A stretch of 64,000 nucleotides of DNA from Micromonospora sp. RHAY321 (lineage in GTDB: Bacteria > Actinomycetota > Actinomycetes > Mycobacteriales > Micromonosporaceae). Below, in pieces: positions 47,078 to 54,955 of the stretch (positions within the stretch are counted from its first letter, which is position 1; every line of letters begins with the position of its first letter). The notes under the pieces were generated by a model, which had not been told where the DNA came from, made no database searches, and saw only the letters and a program-made list of their open reading frames with translations. The translations under genes and the position numbers were made by a program. The stretch covers positions 62,001 through 126,000 of the forward strand of contig NZ_JAMHIW010000015.1 in assembly GCF_023896955.1 (NCBI RefSeq), in the 5' to 3' direction.

Positions 47078-50077
47078 GTGGTCATGCGTAGCAGCAGCCC
47101 CCTTCCGAGGATGAGCCGGCGCGGGCGCGTCACCATCGCTGTCCTGGTCGGGGTGTTCGTGCTCTTCACCCTGCTCGGCTGGGGTGTCCAGGCGTGGACG
47201 GACTGGCTCTGGTTCGACGAGGTCCGCTACACCGAGGTCTTCACCGGTGTGCTGGTCACCCGGCTGCTGCTCTTCCTCGCCATCGGCCTCGGCATGGCCG
47301 TGATCGTCGGCGGCAACCTGTGGCTGGCCCACCGGCTGCGCCCGCGGCTGCGTCCGCACTCGGTCGAGCAGGCGACCCTGGAGCGCTACCGGATGGCGCT
47401 CAGCCCGCGCCTCGGCACCTGGATCGCGTTGACCGCGGCCGTGGTCGGGCTCTTCGCCGGTCTCTCCGCGCAGAGCCGGTGGAACCAGTGGCTGCTCTTC
47501 CGCAACGGCGGCGACTTCGGGATCAAGGACCCGGAGTTCGGGGTGGACATCGGCTTCTACGTCTTCCAGCTGCCGTTCTGGCGGTACCTGCTCGGTGTCG
47601 CCTTCACCGCCGTGGTGCTGGCCGTGATCGGCGCGCTGGCGGTGCACTACCTCTTCGGCGGCGTCCGCCTCCAGGGCGTCGGGGACCGGATGAGCAACGC
47701 GGCCCGTGCCCACCTGAGCAGCCTGGTCGCCGTCTTCGTGCTGCTCAAGGCCATCGCGTACGTGCTGGACCGGCGGGCGATGCTGCTGGAGTACAACGAG
47801 GGCGCCAAGCTGTACGGCGCCGGCTACGCCGACGTCAACGCCCTGCTGCCGGCGAAGGAGATCCTGGCCTACATCTCCATCGTGGTGGCGATCGCGATCA
47901 TCGTGTTCTCCAACGCCTGGATGCGGAACCTGGTCTGGCCGGGCATCTCGCTCGCCCTGCTCGGCGTCTCCGCGGTGGCCATCGGCGGCATCTATCCCTG
48001 GGCGGTGCAGACCTTCGAGGTCAAGCCGAGCGCCAAGGACAAGGAGGCGCCGTACATCCAGCGCAGCATCGACGCGACCCGGGCGGCGTTCGGGCTGGCG
48101 ACGACGGAGACCACGCCGTACGCGGCCAGCAACCTCACCCCACCGGCCAACCTCGCGACCGACACCTCCGTGGTGTCGAACGTGCGGCTGCTCGACCCGC
48201 AGCTCGTCAGCGAGACGTACACGCAGCTCCAGCAGGTGCGCGGCTTCTACGACTTCGGCCCGAAGCTGGACATCGACCGGTACGGGGTGAACGGCAAGAC
48301 CTCCGACTACGTGGTCGGCGTCCGTGAGATCAACTACGGCGAGCTGACCGACCAGCAGAACACCTGGATCAACCGGCACACCGTCTACACCCACGGCTAC
48401 GGCCTGGTGGCGGCCCCGGCGAACCAGGTGGTGTGCGGCGGGCAGCCGTTCTTCGTCTCCGGTTTCCTCGGTGAGAAGGCCCAGGAGGCGTGTTCCTCGC
48501 AGACCGAGCAGATCCCCGCCAAGCAGCCGCGCATCTACTACGGCGAGCGGATGGCGCCCGACGACTACGCGATCGTCGGCCAGTCCGACCCGAACCGGAA
48601 GGCCGAGTTCGACCGGCCGGTCGGTGAGGGTGGCGGCGAGTCCTACACCTACACCGGTGAGGGCGGCGTCGAGATCGGCTCCTTCACCCGGCGGCTGCTG
48701 TACGCCATCAAGGAGCAGGAGTCGAACTTCCTGCTCTCCGAGGCGGTCAACAAGGACTCGAAGCTGCTCTACGTGCGCAACCCGCGGGACCGGGTGGAGA
48801 AGGTCGCGCCGTTCCTCACCCTGGACGGCGACCCCTACCCGGCCGTGGTCGACGGGCGGGTGCAGTGGATCGTCGACGGCTACACCACGGCGGCCACCTA
48901 TCCGTACGCGGAGCGCGTCAACCTCCAGACGGAGACCACCGACGAGCTGACCAACCGGGGCACCTTCCAGCTGGCCCGGGAGAACGTCAACTACATGCGC
49001 AACTCGGTGAAGGCCACCGTCGACGCGTACGACGGCACCGTGAAGCTCTACGAGTACGACGACACCGACCCGGTGCTCAAGGCGTGGAACAAGGCGTTCG
49101 GCGGTGACCTGGTGCTGCCGAAGGCGGACATCCCGGTCGAGCTGACCGAGCACCTGCGCTACCCGGCGGACATGTTCAAGGTGCAGCGCAACCTGCTCAC
49201 CAAGTTCCACGTGACCAACCCGGGTGACTTCTACTCCGCCCAGGACTTCTGGCAGGTGCCCAACGTGCCGGACGCGCCGGACAGCGGCCAGAAGCAGCCC
49301 CCGTACTACCTGTTCACCCAGTTCCCGGGGCAGGAGAGCCCGCGGTTCCAGCTCACCTCCGCGGTCACCCCGAACGGTCGTCAGAACCTCGCCGCGCTGA
49401 TCTCCGGGTCGTACGTCGAGGGCAAGCCCCGGCTGGAGGTGCTGGAGCTGCCGGATCAGACCCGGATCTCCGGCCCGGTGCAGGTGCACCAGCAGATGAC
49501 CAACAACGCCAACATCCGCCAGCAACTCAACCTGCTGTCCAGCAACCAGGCGCAGGTGCAGTACGGCAACCTGCTCTCGCTGCCGTTCGCCGACGGCATG
49601 CTCTACGTCGAGCCGGTCTACGTGAAGAGCAACCAGCAGGACGCGTACCCGCTGCTGCAGAAGGTGCTGCTCTCGTACGGTGACGGCGGCTCGTTCGTGG
49701 CGCTGGCCGACAACATCAACGACGGCATCAAGCAACTGGTCGAGCAGGGCAAACGGGCCGGGCAGGGGGCACCGCCGCCGCCGACGGCCGGTGGCAACCC
49801 GACGGCGCCGACGCCCACACCGACGCCGACGCCGAGCGCCGGCACCCCGCCGCCGACCGGCGAGCTGGCCACCGCCGCGGATCGGGTGCAGAGCGCGATC
49901 ACCGAGGTCCGCGCCGCGCAGACCTCCGGTGACTTCGAGCGGTACGGTCGCGCGCTGAAGGCGCTGGACGAGGCGCTCACCGCCTTCCAGCAGGCGCAGC
50001 AGGCGGGGACCCCGGGCGGTACACCCAGCGGTGGCCCGTCGCCGGGTGTCAGCCCGACCACCGGCGCGGGAGGCTGA
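47078..50077 (+). CDS. UPF0182 large membrane protein
   Basis: A 999-residue protein with about seven hydrophobic segments in the first 310 residues, then a large outside domain (about 310-880), a TPTPTPTP proline-threonine linker near residue 910, a short helical segment and a Gly/Pro-rich end. Sequences such as AWTDWLWFDEVRYTEVF and IQRSIDATRAAFGL are characteristic of UPF0182. Function unknown; it stands beside the PDZ-Lon protease in many actinobacteria. A TACTCT box near 47028 may be its promoter. The GTG at 47078 or the ATG at 47084 could start translation. Confidence 0.87.
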   Translation: MVMRSSSPLPRMSRRGRVTIAVLVGVFVLFTLLGWGVQAWTDWLWFDEVRYTEVFTGVLVTRLLLFLAIGLGMAVIVGGNLWLAHRLRPRLRPHSVEQATLERYRMALSPRLGTWIALTAAVVGLFAGLSAQSRWNQWLLFRNGGDFGIKDPEFGVDIGFYVFQLPFWRYLLGVAFTAVVLAVIGALAVHYLFGGVRLQGVGDRMSNAARAHLSSLVAVFVLLKAIAYVLDRRAMLLEYNEGAKLYGAGYADVNALLPAKEILAYISIVVAIAIIVFSNAWMRNLVWPGISLALLGVSAVAIGGIYPWAVQTFEVKPSAKDKEAPYIQRSIDATRAAFGLATTETTPYAASNLTPPANLATDTSVVSNVRLLDPQLVSETYTQLQQVRGFYDFGPKLDIDRYGVNGKTSDYVVGVREINYGELTDQQNTWINRHTVYTHGYGLVAAPANQVVCGGQPFFVSGFLGEKAQEACSSQTEQIPAKQPRIYYGERMAPDDYAIVGQSDPNRKAEFDRPVGEGGGESYTYTGEGGVEIGSFTRRLLYAIKEQESNFLLSEAVNKDSKLLYVRNPRDRVEKVAPFLTLDGDPYPAVVDGRVQWIVDGYTTAATYPYAERVNLQTETTDELTNRGTFQLARENVNYMRNSVKATVDAYDGTVKLYEYDDTDPVLKAWNKAFGGDLVLPKADIPVELTEHLRYPADMFKVQRNLLTKFHVTNPGDFYSAQDFWQVPNVPDAPDSGQKQPPYYLFTQFPGQESPRFQLTSAVTPNGRQNLAALISGSYVEGKPRLEVLELPDQTRISGPVQVHQQMTNNANIRQQLNLLSSNQAQVQYGNLLSLPFADGMLYVEPVYVKSNQQDAYPLLQKVLLSYGDGGSFVALADNINDGIKQLVEQGKRAGQGAPPPPTAGGNPTAPTPTPTPTPSAGTPPPTGELATAADRVQSAITEVRAAQTSGDFERYGRALKALDEALTAFQQAQQAGTPGGTPSGGPSPGVSPTTGAGG

Positions 50078-50203
50078 GCGCCTCCCCGGGAGCAGCTTTC
50101 GGAGCCCTCGCCGTCGGACCACACCGGTCCTGACGTCGGGGGCTCCGTCGCGTCCACCGGTTCCTTTTGTCGCCCCTCCGACACGGTTTGTCCGATCCGG
50201 TCC

Positions 50204-50229
50204 GCAACCTGCGACGCCGGTGGGCCGTC
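50204..50229 (+). promoter_or_regulatory. ECF-type promoter upstream of the sigma gene
   Basis: GCAACC (50204-50209), a 16-nt spacer and CGTC (50226-50229), the usual -35/-10 pattern of many ECF sigma factors. It is 36 nt before the sigma-factor start, suggesting the factor activates its own gene. Confidence 0.5.
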
Positions 50230-50265
50230 CTCTCTGCAACGGGGTGTGGACGAGGGGGAACAGTC

Positions 50266-50775
50266 GTGAGGGACGCGCAGAGCTTCGACGACTTCTACCG
50301 CAGCACCGCCCGGCGGATGCTGCGGTACGGCTACGCGGTCACCGGCGACCACACCGAGGCGCAGGACCTCGTGCAGGAGGCCTTCGCCCGGGCCTGGCGG
50401 CAGTGGGGTCGGCTGGGGGCGCATCCGGCACCCGAGGCGTGGCTGCGGCTGGTGGTGGCCCGACTGGCGACCGACCGCTGGCGGCACCTGCACCGCTGGA
50501 GGGCAGCGCTGAGTCGTACCGGCCCTCCGCCGGTCGCCCCGCCACCCAGTGAGGACGGGGTGCTGCTGGTCCGGGCGCTCCGCCAACTGCCGGCCGCCCA
50601 GCGGCAGGCGCTCGCCCTGCACTACCTCTTCGACATGTCCGTGGAGGAGATCGCCCGGGAGACCGAGGTCCCCGTCGGCACCGTGAAGTCCTGGCTGTCC
50701 CGGGGCCGGTCCCGACTCGCCGCGCTGCTGCCCGACCTCTCCACCGTGGAGCTGGAGGCGAACGATGTCAGCTGA
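50266..50775 (+). CDS. ECF RNA polymerase sigma factor (SigE-like family)
   Basis: A 169-residue ECF sigma factor. Region 2 is FDDFYRSTARRMLRYGYAVT and AQDLVQEAFARAWRQW; region 4 is LRQLPAAQRQALALHYLFD then VPVGTVKSWLSRGRSRLAAL, which contains the promoter-reading helix. The GTG at 50266 is preceded by GAGGGGG at 7 nt; an in-frame ATG at 50167 would add an unconserved stretch. It overlaps the next gene by 11 nt, so it is made together with a membrane protein that may be its antagonist or sensor. Confidence 0.88.
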   Translation: MRDAQSFDDFYRSTARRMLRYGYAVTGDHTEAQDLVQEAFARAWRQWGRLGAHPAPEAWLRLVVARLATDRWRHLHRWRAALSRTGPPPVAPPPSEDGVLLVRALRQLPAAQRQALALHYLFDMSVEEIARETEVPVGTVKSWLSRGRSRLAALLPDLSTVELEANDVS

Positions 50776-51694
50776 ACTGTCCGACCTGTACCGGTCGCTC
50801 GCCACCGTCGCCGACGGCCAGGAGTTGACCAACCCCGAGCTGGTCCGGCGGCGCGCCGACCACCGGGCCCGTACCCGGATCGCCGGCACCGCCGTCGCGG
50901 TGGCGCTGCTGCTCGGCGCGGTGGCCGTCGGCGGGTGGCTGGCAATCCCGGCGGACGGCTCCGCGCCACTGCCACCGCCCGCCGACACCCCCGGTCCGCT
51001 GCCGACCAGTGCGGCTCCCCGCCCGTCGCCGTCGCCGTCGGCGTCGCCGCCGCCGTCCCCCACGCCGGCGCGCAGCACGTCGAGCGCGACGCCAGAGGCC
51101 CCGACCACCGGTGCGGCGCCGCCCCGGCAGCCCACCTCGATTCCGGACCGCGCCTTCTTCGTCCTACCGTCGGCCAACCGGACGGGCCTGGAGTCGCAGG
51201 TGGAGGGGCCGGCACTGCCGATGCTCTGCGGGGCGCGCCATCCCAGCGACTCCGCCGTGGTGCAGCGCCGCGGGCGGTACCTGGCCTACAAGCGGCCGGA
51301 GACCCCGGCGGGGTACGTGCCGGCCGGCAGCTACCGGCACACCATCACCATCTACCGGGCCGGACGGGCCGACGACGCGCTGCGGGAGCTGCGGCAGGCC
51401 GTCCGCGACTGCCCCGAGCAGAAGCTGGCCGACGACACCAGGACCTGGCGGCAGCGGGTGCTGGACCCGGGGAGGTACGGGGACGAGTCGGTGCTGTTCG
51501 AGATGCGGGCCCCGTACCCGGATGGCATGGGCGAGCCGGGTGCGGACGAGGTCCGGCTGATCCGGGCGGTCCGGATCGGCGACGTCGTGACGGTGCTCTG
51601 GGAACAGGGCTGGGAGTACACCGCAGCCGAGCGCGCCCAGGTGGATGCGGACAGTCGACGGGCGGTGGCCGCGATCGTGGCCTGGCTCGAGTGA
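50765..51694 (+). CDS. Single-pass membrane protein coupled to the ECF sigma factor
   Basis: A 309-residue protein: a cytosolic N-terminus of about 40 residues (MSAELSDLYRSLATVADGQ), one transmembrane helix at about 40-62, a Pro/Ser/Thr linker (about 65-120) and an outside domain with two cysteines (CGARH and DCPEQ) that may form a disulfide. The N-terminal part could be a small anti-sigma segment, but it lacks the zinc HxxxCxxC motif, so that role is inferred from the 11-nt overlap with the sigma gene only. The outside domain loosely resembles PknH-like sensor domains. Confidence 0.75.
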   Translation: MSAELSDLYRSLATVADGQELTNPELVRRRADHRARTRIAGTAVAVALLLGAVAVGGWLAIPADGSAPLPPPADTPGPLPTSAAPRPSPSPSASPPPSPTPARSTSSATPEAPTTGAAPPRQPTSIPDRAFFVLPSANRTGLESQVEGPALPMLCGARHPSDSAVVQRRGRYLAYKRPETPAGYVPAGSYRHTITIYRAGRADDALRELRQAVRDCPEQKLADDTRTWRQRVLDPGRYGDESVLFEMRAPYPDGMGEPGADEVRLIRAVRIGDVVTVLWEQGWEYTAAERAQVDADSRRAVAAIVAWLE

Positions 51695-51741
51695 CGGCGG
51701 TGCAGGTCAGCGGGGTCGGCGGCGACGGAATGCGGGTCGCT

Positions 51742-51771
51742 TTGCGGTGCCCCCGGTCGGTGCGCTACGGT
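51742..51771 (+). promoter_or_regulatory. Promoter of the first initiator tRNA gene
   Basis: TTGCGG (51742-51747), 18-nt spacer, TACGGT (51766-51771), 11 nt before the mature tRNA. The second copy has TAGGGT (51998-52003) at the same 11-nt distance. Confidence 0.6.
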
Positions 51772-51782
51772 TAGTGAACCGA

Positions 51783-51859
51783 CGCGGGGTGGAGCAGCTC
51801 GGTAGCTCGCTGGGCTCATAACCCAGAGGTCGCAGGTTCAAATCCTGTCCCCGCTACCA
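51783..51859 (+). tRNA. Initiator tRNA-fMet (CAT anticodon), CCA encoded
   Basis: A 77-nt cloverleaf with anticodon CAT in GGGCTCATAACCC. Two initiator features are visible: the mismatched first acceptor pair (C1 against T72) and three consecutive G-C pairs at the base of the anticodon stem. The D arm has GCAGCTCGGTAGCTCGC, and the T arm GGTTCAAAT (A rather than the usual G in the TTCGAAT loop). The 3' CCA is encoded (51857-51859). It has its own promoter and terminator. Confidence 0.95.
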
Positions 51860-51862
51860 CGA

Positions 51863-51903
51863 CGAAACGGCCCCCGAGGATCACATCCTCGGGGGCCGTT
51901 TCG
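51863..51903 (+). terminator. Strong hairpin terminator after the first tRNA-fMet
   Basis: Perfect 19-bp stem CGAAACGGCCCCCGAGGAT / ATCCTCGGGGGCCGTTTCG with loop CAC, starting 3 nt after the tRNA. The right arm ends in TTTCG. Confidence 0.85.
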
Positions 51904-52014
51904 CATCTCCCGGCCCAGCTCGACCCGCCGCCGATCCGGTCCACGAGGGCCGCCGGCCGGATGGCGACCCCGCTGATCATCGCCGGAACGGATGGGTTAG
52001 GGTTAACCAGTCGA

Positions 52015-52088
52015 CGCGGGGTGGAGCAGCTCGGTAGCTCGCTGGGCTCATAACCCAGAGGTCGCAGGTTCAAATCCTGTCCCCGCTA
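52015..52088 (+). tRNA. Second initiator tRNA-fMet copy, CCA not encoded
   Basis: Identical to the first copy over the 74-nt body (including C1/T72 and the three G-C pairs), but followed by CAA instead of CCA, so the 3' end must be added by nucleotidyltransferase. It has its own -10 box TAGGGT (51998-52003) and terminator. The copies are 232 bp apart in direct orientation. Confidence 0.95.
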
Positions 52089-52105
52089 CAAATGACAGTG
52101 CAGGT

Positions 52106-52142
52106 GAAAAACCCGGCCCCAGATCATGGGGCCGGGTTTTTC
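52106..52142 (+). terminator. Intrinsic terminator after the second tRNA-fMet
   Basis: Perfect 16-bp stem GAAAAACCCGGCCCCA / TGGGGCCGGGTTTTTC with loop GATCA; the right arm itself ends in five T, a classic rho-independent form. Confidence 0.9.
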
Positions 52143-52293
52143 GTATCCGGCGCGACCAACCGCTGCCTTCCTGCGATGTCAGCGCGAGTGACAGGCGTGG
52201 CGACGCGTGCCCGGGCCGTTCCGCCTGATCTCTGTCCCGCGATTCGGTGTGGACCACCGTGCCGAGGTTGCGCAGTTCGGCGAGGATGGGGAC

Positions 52294-52545
52294 ATGTCTT
52301 CATTCAGCAAGTGGTGGGGCCGGCTCAGCGCGGTCCTCGGTGCGGTCGTGCTGGCGGTCTTCGTGCCCGTCGCGGCCTGGGCGTCCACGGGTACCGGCGA
52401 GCTGGTGGTGGAGGCCGCCCGGCGGCGGTCCCGCGGCGGCGGCTTCGGTGTCTTCGGCCTGCTCTGCTGCCTGGTGGTGGTGGTCGTCATCGTGCTCCTG
52501 GTGCTGCGGTTGATGCGTAACCGTCGGGGCGGCCCGCCGCGCTGA
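52294..52545 (+). CDS. Small two-helix membrane protein (83 aa)
   Basis: Hydrophobic segments at about residues 11-30 and 53-72 flank an Arg/Gly-rich loop (RRRSRGGGFG); the C-terminus is basic (RNRRGGPPR). The second helix contains two adjacent cysteines (LLCCLVVVVV). GAGGATGGGG lies just before the ATG at 52294. Family not recognised. Confidence 0.65.
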   Translation: MSSFSKWWGRLSAVLGAVVLAVFVPVAAWASTGTGELVVEAARRRSRGGGFGVFGLLCCLVVVVVIVLLVLRLMRNRRGGPPR

Positions 52546-52602
52546 GTGGTCGCTCGCACCCGGTCGGCCGCCAGCGGCGGGCCGATGGTCGGCCGCCGGT
52601 GG

Positions 52603-53934
52603 TCACGCCGCGAGGGCGGCGTTCGCCTGGCCGATGAAACGCGAGGTGGCCGCGCGGGTGCCGGCCCGCCCCGCGCGGATGCTCTCCGCGGCGGCGACCA
52701 GCAGGGTACGCACCTTGCCGTGTCCCTTCGGCGGTGGCGCCGGCGCCGGCCCGAGCCGGTCGGCGATGCTGGCGCCGAACGCGGCGGCGCGCCGCTGGGC
52801 CGGGTCGGTGATGCTGCCCTCGGTGTAGCGGCGGACGGCGAGACTGGCGTTGAGGCCGCGGTCGTGACCGAGAACGGTGCCGGCCTCGCCGTTCGTGGTC
52901 AGGAAGTTGATCACGTCGACGACGGTGTCCGGGTGGCGGGTGCCGCGGAACCCCGCCCAGTACATCGGTGCCCGCGCCCACTGCGCGCCCGGTGGACCCG
53001 GGAAGCCGATCACACCCAGCTCGGCCTCGGTGAGCCGCTGCAGCTCGGGCAGCTGGTGGGACCAGGCGAACGACGCGGCGGTCAACCCGGAGACCACCAG
53101 TTGCCGGGCCGGCTCACCGCTGTCGGCCTGCTCGACCAGGGCCGCGCTCGGTGTGGCCCGGCCCCTGCGGGCCCCCTGCCACAACTCGAACCAGGCGATC
53201 AGCTCGTCCGCGCCGAAGCCGAGCTGGCGCCCCCGGTAGAACTCGCCGCCCTGTGAGCGCAGCCAGAGCCAGAGCGCCCGGTAGTCGCCGGACGGGTCCA
53301 TGGTGCCGGCCACCCGGCCGTCGCTGGCGTCGGTGACCTGCTCCGCCCAGGAGATGTAGTCGGCCCAGGACATCCCGGTGCGTGGCTCCGGCACCCGGAG
53401 CTCCTGGAGCAGGTCGCGGTTGAAGACCACGGCGGCGTGGGTCTGCCCACCGGCCACGGCCATCGTCCGCCCGTCCACGGCGCCGTAGCGGATCAGACCC
53501 TCCGGCAGGCCCCGCAGGTCCAACCGGTGGTCGGCGACCCGCTCGCTCAGGTCGAGGATGATCTGGCGCTCGGCGTACTCGGTCAGCACGGCGTCGTCGA
53601 GCTGGATCAGGTCGGGCACGTTGCCGCCGGCCGCCTGGGTGGCCAGCCGGTCGTAGTAGCCGTCGGCGCCCTGCCAGGTGACCCGGAAGGTGACCCGGGG
53701 GTTGCGCTCGGAGTAGAGCCGCAGCACCTTCTCGGTGAGCTCGGCCCGCCTCGTTCCACCCCACCAGAAGACCGACAGCTCGACCGGCCCCTCCTCGGTC
53801 GACGTCGCGGCGTCGTCGCTGCATCCGGTCAGCCCACCCGAGGCCAGCAGGGGGGCGCCGAGCAGTGCGGTGAGGAGTCGGCGCCGCCCCGGGTCGGCGC
53901 CGAGGCGGTCGAGCGGGGGTCGAACAACGGGCAC
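52603..53934 (-). CDS. Orphan sugar-type ABC substrate-binding lipoprotein
   Basis: A 443-residue extracellular solute-binding protein (family 1). A basic RRR cluster and hydrophobic stretch lead to the lipobox GLTGC (Cys38). The mature start VELSVFWWGGTRRAELTEKV, the block NVPDLIQLDDAVLTEYAERQ and YISWAEQVTDA are typical of carbohydrate binders. GTG 53934 has AGGAG 5 nt upstream, favoured over the in-frame start at 53970. No permease or ATPase gene is adjacent, so it must use a transporter encoded elsewhere. RRRLL might act as a Tat signal. Confidence 0.82.
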   Translation of the reverse strand: MPVVRPPLDRLGADPGRRRLLTALLGAPLLASGGLTGCSDDAATSTEEGPVELSVFWWGGTRRAELTEKVLRLYSERNPRVTFRVTWQGADGYYDRLATQAAGGNVPDLIQLDDAVLTEYAERQIILDLSERVADHRLDLRGLPEGLIRYGAVDGRTMAVAGGQTHAAVVFNRDLLQELRVPEPRTGMSWADYISWAEQVTDASDGRVAGTMDPSGDYRALWLWLRSQGGEFYRGRQLGFGADELIAWFELWQGARRGRATPSAALVEQADSGEPARQLVVSGLTAASFAWSHQLPELQRLTEAELGVIGFPGPPGAQWARAPMYWAGFRGTRHPDTVVDVINFLTTNGEAGTVLGHDRGLNASLAVRRYTEGSITDPAQRRAAAFGASIADRLGPAPAPPPKGHGKVRTLLVAAAESIRAGRAGTRAATSRFIGQANAALAA

Positions 53935-54080
53935 GGGGTCTCCTGGCACCTGCGGGCGGGGTCGGACCATTCACGCAGGCGGCGCAGGAGGGTGTCAACG
54001 TCCGTCCGGTCACCCCTGCGCGCGACCCGGTGCGGGTGGTCGAATCGGGGCACCCGATCCCGCGTGGTGTACTAGGGCGC

Positions 54081-54914
54081 GTGGAACTTCTGCACTCGGG
54101 CAAGGTTCGGGACGTCTACGCCGACGGCGACGACCTGATCCTGGTCGCCTCGGACCGGATCTCGATCTACGACGTGGCGCTGCCGACGCCGATCCCGGAC
54201 AAGGGCCGCCTGCTCACCGCGCTCTCGCTGTGGTGGTTCGAGCAGCTCGCCGACCTGGTGCCGAACCACGTCATCTCGGCCACCGACGTGCCGGCGGAGT
54301 TCGCCGGGCGGGCGATCCGTTGCCAGCGGCTGGACATGGTGCCCGTCGAGTGCGTCGCCCGGGGCTACCTCACCGGCGGCGGCCTGCGGGAGTACGAGCG
54401 CACCGGGGCGGTCTCCGGCGTGCCACTGCCCCGAGGGCTCGGCGAGGCGTCGATCCTGCCCGAGCCGATCTTCACGCCGTCCAGCAAGGCGCCCGTGGGC
54501 GAGCACGACGAGCCGATCACGTTCGACGACGTGGTGGACAAGGTCGGGCAGGCCACCGCCGAGCGGCTGCGACAGATCACCATCGACATCTACCGGCGCG
54601 GCGCGGAGCTGGCCGCCGACCGGGGCATCCTGGTCGCCGACACGAAGATCGAGCTGGGCTGGGCGCCGGACGGCACCCTGGTCCTCGCCGACGAGCTTCT
54701 CACCTCCGACTCGTCGCGGTTCTGGCCCGCCGAGTCGTACCAGCCGGGTCGGGTGCAGTTCTCCTACGACAAGCAGTACGTGCGGGACTGGGCCACCGGC
54801 AGCGGCTGGGACAAGCAGGGCCCGGCGCCGGACATGCCCGCCGAGGTCGTCGAGGCGACCCGCGCCCGCTACGTCGACGTCTACGAGAAGCTCACCGGCA
54901 ACCGCTGGAGCTGA
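54081..54914 (+). CDS. purC: SAICAR synthetase
   Basis: A 277-residue enzyme that ligates aspartate to CAIR in purine biosynthesis. It starts ELLHSGKVRDVYADGDDLIL and includes SDRISIYDVALPTPIPDKG, VPVECVARGYLTGGGLREY and DTKIELGWAPDGTLVLADE; all ATP and substrate blocks are present. The GTG at 54081 directly precedes the conserved N-terminus. The neighbours are not purine genes, though the PRPP-synthetase homologue at 56.5 kb supplies related chemistry. Confidence 0.92.
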   Translation: MELLHSGKVRDVYADGDDLILVASDRISIYDVALPTPIPDKGRLLTALSLWWFEQLADLVPNHVISATDVPAEFAGRAIRCQRLDMVPVECVARGYLTGGGLREYERTGAVSGVPLPRGLGEASILPEPIFTPSSKAPVGEHDEPITFDDVVDKVGQATAERLRQITIDIYRRGAELAADRGILVADTKIELGWAPDGTLVLADELLTSDSSRFWPAESYQPGRVQFSYDKQYVRDWATGSGWDKQGPAPDMPAEVVEATRARYVDVYEKLTGNRWS

Positions 54915-54955
54915 GCCGGGCGGTGGCACCGATCTGGGCGGTTGGCGATCGCTCG

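Noticed and set aside
49795..49860. Short tandem repeat possibly of CRISPR or minisatellite type
   Set aside because: It encodes the TPTPTP linker of UPF0182, a coding low-complexity stretch.
50111..50150. Terminator after UPF0182
   Set aside because: GGAGCCC...GGGGCTCC can pair, but the interior is poorly matched and there is no T tract, so I do not list it as a feature.
45851..50239. A 1462-codon minus-strand open frame across UPF0182 and PDZ-Lon
   Set aside because: Antisense shadow of recognised proteins; no motif, no promoter, low-complexity translation.
51783..52088. tRNA genes as integration sites of a mobile element
   Set aside because: No integrase, partial tRNA 3' copy or foreign-looking DNA lies next to them; the second copy is full length with its own promoter and terminator.
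51816..52257. Short minus-strand frames ending GTGFEPATSGL over the tRNA genes
   Set aside because: This peptide is the antisense translation of initiator tRNA, a well-known false annotation; the tRNA cloverleafs explain the sequence.
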